Below, piece by piece: positions 5,843 through 8,467 of a DNA stretch of 8,467 bases. Both the position numbers and the translations under genes were made by a program. Positions within the stretch are counted from its first letter, which is position 1. Each line of letters starts with the position of its first letter. Source of the stretch: Bifidobacteriaceae bacterium. Its GTDB lineage: Bacteria > Actinomycetota > Actinomycetes > Actinomycetales > WQXJ01. Location: positions 1 through 8,467 of the forward strand of contig JAISBQ010000256.1 in assembly GCA_031266115.1 (NCBI GenBank), written 5' to 3'. The notes under the pieces are model-generated. The model saw nothing but the letters and a program-made list of their open reading frames with translations. It searched no databases and had not been told where the DNA came from.

Positions 5843-5965
5843 ATGGACGCGGAAGTCCCGGGGACTCTAGTTCAGGCAATGTCAAGACTGAAACCCAAGG
5901 AAGAGACTCCGCTCCCTACCCAAGTGCAAGTCAACGCTTGGCTGGAAGAGATTGAGCAGGTCTGA
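5843..5965 (+). CDS. Short hypothetical protein preceding the primase gene
   Basis: A 40-codon frame starting at ATG 5843 with GGAAGA 8-9 bases upstream and ending 2 bases before the GTG of the primase gene. The product is acidic at the C-terminus (VNAWLEEIEQV) with a basic patch in the middle (SRLKPKEE), composition more natural than a random frame in this GC-rich DNA. I do not recognise it. The tight spacing suggests coupled expression with the primase. The frame is also open upstream to a TTG at 5795 (LSHETALALRNWK), so the true start could be earlier. It could be a small partner or regulator of the TOTE protein, an upstream leader ORF, or the 3' remnant of a larger gene. Confidence 0.45.
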   Translation: MDAEVPGTLVQAMSRLKPKEETPLPTQVQVNAWLEEIEQV

Positions 5966-5967
5966 CC

Positions 5968-7380
5968 GTGGGAGACTCCGACCGGTCCAGTCCGCCAAGC
6001 CGCGTGGTGGATCTTGAGCGCCGCCTGGCGGCGGTGACGCGCGAGAATCAGCGTTTGCGGAACCTGCTCAAGGTGACCGATGGTGTGGAGCCGCCGCCGG
6101 AGCAGCCCACACTCGCTCCGTCCGATCCGGGACTGGTGACGAATGCTTCGCCGTTGAACGCGAAGCTGGGTCTCTACGCGCGATTGTTCGCGGCGCGGCG
6201 GGATGTCTATGCCAGGTTTTGGGAGAACTCTCGGAAGAGCACGAAGGGATGGTCACCGGTCGTTCGTGATCCGTGGCGCAGAGGGTCGGTGTGGGACCGC
6301 CAGCCGCTGCCTTTGACGATGGAGGTCCTGGCTGAGCACCTGCACCGCGACGGCGACGTGTTCGTCGGCTTGTACCCGCTGCTGCCTGACGCGACCTGTT
6401 GGTGGTTGGCTGCCGATTTCGACGGGCCACAGGCCATGCTCGACGCCCATGCGTACGTCAAAGCCGCCGCTTCGCTTGGCGTCCCATGCGGATTAGAGAT
6501 CTCCCAGTCAGGCAGGGGCGCGCATGCGTGGACGTTCTTCACTTCTCCGGTTTCAGCGAGCCAGGCGCGGGCGATGGGCACCGCGTGCGTCCATCTGGCG
6601 ATGGGGTTGCGCGGATCAATGCCGCTGGCGAGCTATGACCGTCTGTTCCCAAATCAGGACACGGTGCCGACCGGTTCGTCCGGGGTTGGGAATCTGATTG
6701 CCGCTCCGCTAAACGGCAAACGGCGCACGGAGCGCGGGACAACACTGTTCATCGACATGATCACATGGGAGCCGTTAGCTGACCAGTGGGAGTACTTGTC
6801 GCGTCTGGATCGGATTACGCCTGGCCAGGTTGCCGCCATCGTCCGGAAAACGTCCAAGGTGGTCGTCGGTCCGGAGGTGAATCGTTTCGAGCAGTCGCCT
6901 GTGACCGCCATCCATCCCAAGCCCCCTGCACAGGTACGGACGGCGCTTGGATCGCGCTTGACGATCCGGGACGAGGACTTGACGCCAGAGTTGTCCGCGG
7001 CATTGCGGCACTCGGCGACGATTCACAACCCGGCGTTCTACGAAGCTCAACGGGCACGTCGCTCGACGTGGAATATTCCGCGCTTTATCCAAGGTTTCGA
7101 TGTAGCAGCAAATGGCGATCTCATCCTGCCGCGCGGGCTGCGCCACCAGGCCGCCGACCTGATCTCCCAAGCTGACAGCAACCTGATTGGTGACGACGAG
7201 CGCACCCAAGGCACAGAACCGAGGAGGGCCTCGACCTGTCTCAGCCCGGTACGATCAGTCAGTTGGGTGGTGCCCTCGCAGACGACGCTGAACGCAACCG
7301 CCAGATCGTCACAGACATCCAGACCGCGCTCACCCAGGGCCGCAAGTGCCTGGTGCTGTCCCGCCGCCGTGCCCATCTGA
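5968..7380 (+). CDS. TOTE conflict-system archaeo-eukaryotic primase protein, helicase lost by frameshifting deletion
   Basis: The N-terminal part of a TOTE-type protein, whose usual architecture is coiled coil, archaeo-eukaryotic primase (AEP-TOTE) domain, then a superfamily 2 helicase. Residues 13-35 form a leucine-heptad coiled coil. The AEP domain (about 60-330) keeps its key elements: D150 and D152 in AADFDG, the S181-G-R-G-A-H186 motif, and D263 in LFIDM as the likely third acidic residue. ASYDRLFPNQD and GNLIAAPLNG also fit the family. A linker (to about residue 417) ends with LPRGLRHQAADLISQ and DDERTQG, where relatives continue into the helicase Walker A region. Here residues from about 418 to 470 are an out-of-frame tail (Arg/Ser/Cys-rich). 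The GTG start at 5968 sits 2 bases after the short ORF. The primase domain could still be made, but the full enzyme cannot. Confidence 0.85.
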   Translation: MGDSDRSSPPSRVVDLERRLAAVTRENQRLRNLLKVTDGVEPPPEQPTLAPSDPGLVTNASPLNAKLGLYARLFAARRDVYARFWENSRKSTKGWSPVVRDPWRRGSVWDRQPLPLTMEVLAEHLHRDGDVFVGLYPLLPDATCWWLAADFDGPQAMLDAHAYVKAAASLGVPCGLEISQSGRGAHAWTFFTSPVSASQARAMGTACVHLAMGLRGSMPLASYDRLFPNQDTVPTGSSGVGNLIAAPLNGKRRTERGTTLFIDMITWEPLADQWEYLSRLDRITPGQVAAIVRKTSKVVVGPEVNRFEQSPVTAIHPKPPAQVRTALGSRLTIRDEDLTPELSAALRHSATIHNPAFYEAQRARRSTWNIPRFIQGFDVAANGDLILPRGLRHQAADLISQADSNLIGDDERTQGTEPRRASTCLSPVRSVSWVVPSQTTLNATARSSQTSRPRSPRAASAWCCPAAVPI

Positions 7381-7742
7381 CCACTCTGGCCGAGTTGCTC
7401 TCTGACGCCGATCCGATGATCATGCGCGGCGGCACCGGTAGCAAAGCGTTGGCGGCGATCCGCGCCAAACTGGCCGACGCGAACCCGGCAGACCCGCTGC
7501 TACTGATGACTACGGTCCCGTACGGCGGCGAGGGCTTCGACGCACCGATCATCGACACGGTGTTCCTCGTCGGCCCGATCTCGTACCCCGGTCTACTCAA
7601 ACAGGCTGTCGGACGCGCGCTACGGCGCCACGAGGGCAAGACCGAGGTAATCGTCCACGACTATGTGGATGCCAACGTGCCTGTCCTGAACGCCCAGTAC
7701 AGCAGGCGCAGGGTCGCATACCGCCAGATGGGGTTCTCGTGA
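7221..7742 (+). pseudogene. C-terminal helicase half of the TOTE protein, in a shifted frame
   Basis: In a frame different from the primase gene, the sequence encodes about 173 residues of a superfamily 2 helicase second RecA-like domain. It starts at EEGLDLSQPGTISQL (from 7221), continues with NRQIVTDIQTALTQGRKCLVLS (motif IV area), then a motif V stretch GGEGFDAPIIDTVFL, and motif VI QAVGRALRRHEGK with both arginines, ending VAYRQMGFS. Neither frame contains a Walker A (GxGKT) or a DExH box between 7180 and 7262, so the ATP-binding half is absent, not merely shifted. The simplest reading is an internal deletion near 7205-7225 that also changed frame. Translation on its own would need the TTG at 7263 or another weak start. 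It is best treated as a remnant of the gene at 5968. Confidence 0.82.
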
Positions 7743-7840
7743 GAATCGCGCTGGCCGGTGTGTCGCGTGCCGGGAAACCAACGGCTGGCACGATCCTCGC
7801 CAAGGGTCATCTTCCACTCATCCTTACCCGTCGAGGTGGC
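7739..7840 (+). pseudogene. 5' fragment of a probable P-loop nucleotide kinase gene
   Basis: GTG 7739 overlaps the helicase stop by 4 bases (GTGA), the typical spacing of a coupled next gene. It opens MRIALAGVSRAGKPTAGTILAKG, which has the strand-then-P-loop layout of small kinases such as deoxynucleotide kinases (G-x-x-x-x-G-K). The residue after the lysine is proline where Thr, Ser or Asp-Thr is expected, so the loop would be impaired. After about 30 codons (near 7830) the frame enters the tRNA-like sequence and loses kinase-like content, although it stays open to 7963. I infer that a downstream partner gene was cut off by the rearrangement that left the tRNA-like fragment. This could be chance resemblance, since only one motif is available. 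Confidence 0.4.
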
Positions 7841-7880
7841 GGCAGGCGGGGAGGACTTGAACCCACGACCTCTTCAAGTG
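7838..7880 (-). repeat. tRNA 3'-end-like fragment, possible attachment-site scar
   Basis: Read on the minus strand, 7877-7850 contains GAGGTCGTGGGTTCAAGTCC followed by TCCCCGCC. This resembles the variable loop, T-arm (GGTTCAAGTCC) and start of the acceptor strand of an actinobacterial tRNA, perhaps proline. The T-stem has one mismatch and one G-U pair, and no matching 5' half lies 60-90 bases upstream on that strand, so it is not a working tRNA gene. Tyrosine integrases often use such 3' ends as attachment sites, and an excised or decayed element leaves a copy behind. The fragment sits exactly where the kinase-like gene breaks off. Confidence 0.45.
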
Positions 7881-8040
7881 GCCTGAGGGTTTCCGGTGGA
7901 TTCCGCTGTGTTTCAGAAAATACCGCTGGCAAGGGACGATGCCGCAGATCAGGTTCCTCTTGATGCCACCGAATAGCACGGGATCCGGCTGAAAGTGGAC
8001 AGTAAATGGACACCAGACCGCACGGCTGCCACTGGGTTCA
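7881..8040. other. Gap with no gene seen
   Basis: Between the tRNA-like fragment and the end of the AbiEii gene I see no supportable coding region or clear hairpin. The stretch is less GC-rich in places (AGAAAATACCG near 7916-7926). Weak open frames cross it on both strands without recognisable content. Confidence 0.4.
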
Positions 8041-8467
8041 TTATTCGATCCATTCCAGTGTGCCAGGGTCCCATACTCGGCGTGCGGTACCAGCGAGCAC
8101 TGGGTCGAGGAAGCGTCGCATGAGCCCCATCGCGGCCTCGACACTCCGGTACTCGGCAGCGGGCGCGGTCCCCGCTGCGAGTTTGGTGTAGCTGGCACCC
8201 CAGGTAGTTGGCACTGCGAACCCAGTGGGCACAGGCAGGCGCCGCAATCGGCATTCGGTAATGATGGCGTCCCTCACTTCGACCGCTGAGACGGTCTGGG
8301 TTAGTGCCAGTACCACAAGGTCCACGAGATCTTTCTCGCGGCTGGACGGTTGGCCTCGGTATTCGGCGATGGTGGCGATTACCTTATCGGCGATCTGGTT
8401 CGCCACCGGATACAGGCGATAGGGGAACACCTCCAGCCGTGGCAGCGCCAGCCGATTGGCGGGCTCA
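8041..8467 (-). CDS. AbiEii-type nucleotidyltransferase toxin, C-terminal part (5' end outside window)
   Basis: The frame is open through the right edge (reading EPANRLALPRLEVFPYRLYPV at the edge), so the first visible GTG at 8430 is not the start. The visible 141 or so residues match the C-terminal half of AbiEii / AbiE-type nucleotidyltransferase toxins: YPVANQIADKVIATI, the REKDLVDLVVLAL helix, VRDAIITECRLRRLPVP, and the terminal LMRRFLDPVLAGTARRVWDP. In AbiE systems the AbiEii protein is a toxin with a nucleotidyltransferase fold, held in check by an AbiEi transcriptional repressor normally encoded just upstream. That gene would lie to the right of the window. The catalytic GS-x-x-D motif is N-terminal and not visible, so activity cannot be judged. 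Family length is usually about 280-310 residues. Confidence 0.83.
   Translation of the reverse strand, partial: EPANRLALPRLEVFPYRLYPVANQIADKVIATIAEYRGQPSSREKDLVDLVVLALTQTVSAVEVRDAIITECRLRRLPVPTGFAVPTTWGASYTKLAAGTAPAAEYRSVEAAMGLMRRFLDPVLAGTARRVWDPGTLEWIE

Noticed and set aside
7838..7950. A complete tRNA gene on the minus strand
   Set aside because: Only the T-arm and part of the acceptor side are present; no matching 5' acceptor, D-arm or anticodon arm is visible and the T-stem is imperfect.
1..8467. CRISPR array or insertion sequence
   Set aside because: No series of regularly spaced repeats longer than the two-copy operator at 1449-1488, and no transposase or paired terminal inverted repeats were seen.

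Overview
The window comes from a GC-rich Gram-positive bacterium, most likely an actinomycete (Actinomycetota). The evidence is strong G/C bias at third codon positions, frequent GTG starts, a DrrA-type ABC ATPase with PadR and DUF1048 partners, and promoters placed as if for leaderless translation. I cannot name a genus. Both ends cut through minus-strand genes.

Layout. Positions 1-1394 (minus) hold a compact, overlapping operon read right to left: PadR regulator, DUF1048 protein, then a daunorubicin-type (DrrA-like) ABC ATPase that runs off the left edge. Its promoter region contains two near-identical 17-base direct repeats with a 23-base period. Positions 1628-2671 (plus, divergent) hold a second tight operon: MarR regulator, a carboxymuconolactone-decarboxylase (CMD)-fold protein without the CxxC cysteines, and a stand-alone TfoX C-terminal domain protein. 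A perfect palindrome sits at the MarR start, and a strong hairpin lies behind the operon at 2705-2732. Positions 2672-3055 are otherwise empty. They are followed by a conserved-looking protein of unknown function (3056-3571), which faces a probably frameshifted remnant on the other strand (3984 down to 3618).

Positions 4061-5696 (minus) look like an accessory module: a DUF4417 protein, a BrnT-type toxin, its antitoxin, and a second tandem copy of the antitoxin with no toxin of its own.

Positions 5843-7742 (plus) hold a damaged TOTE-type conflict system. A short 40-codon ORF precedes an archaeo-eukaryotic primase (AEP) domain whose key motifs are intact. The first RecA-like half of the fused helicase is missing, and the second half continues in another reading frame. 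A 5' fragment of a probable P-loop kinase starts on a 4-base overlap with the helicase stop and soon runs out. Just beyond it is a fragment resembling a tRNA 3' end (minus strand, about 7838-7880), then the C-terminal part of an AbiEii-type nucleotidyltransferase toxin (minus) that runs off the right edge.

Overall, the left third is ordinary transporter, regulator and redox housekeeping. From about 3.5 kb onward the window reads like a decaying defence or mobile island: toxin-antitoxin, TOTE remnant, tRNA-like scar, AbiE-type toxin. All calls come from reading motifs and remembered family patterns. No database search was run.
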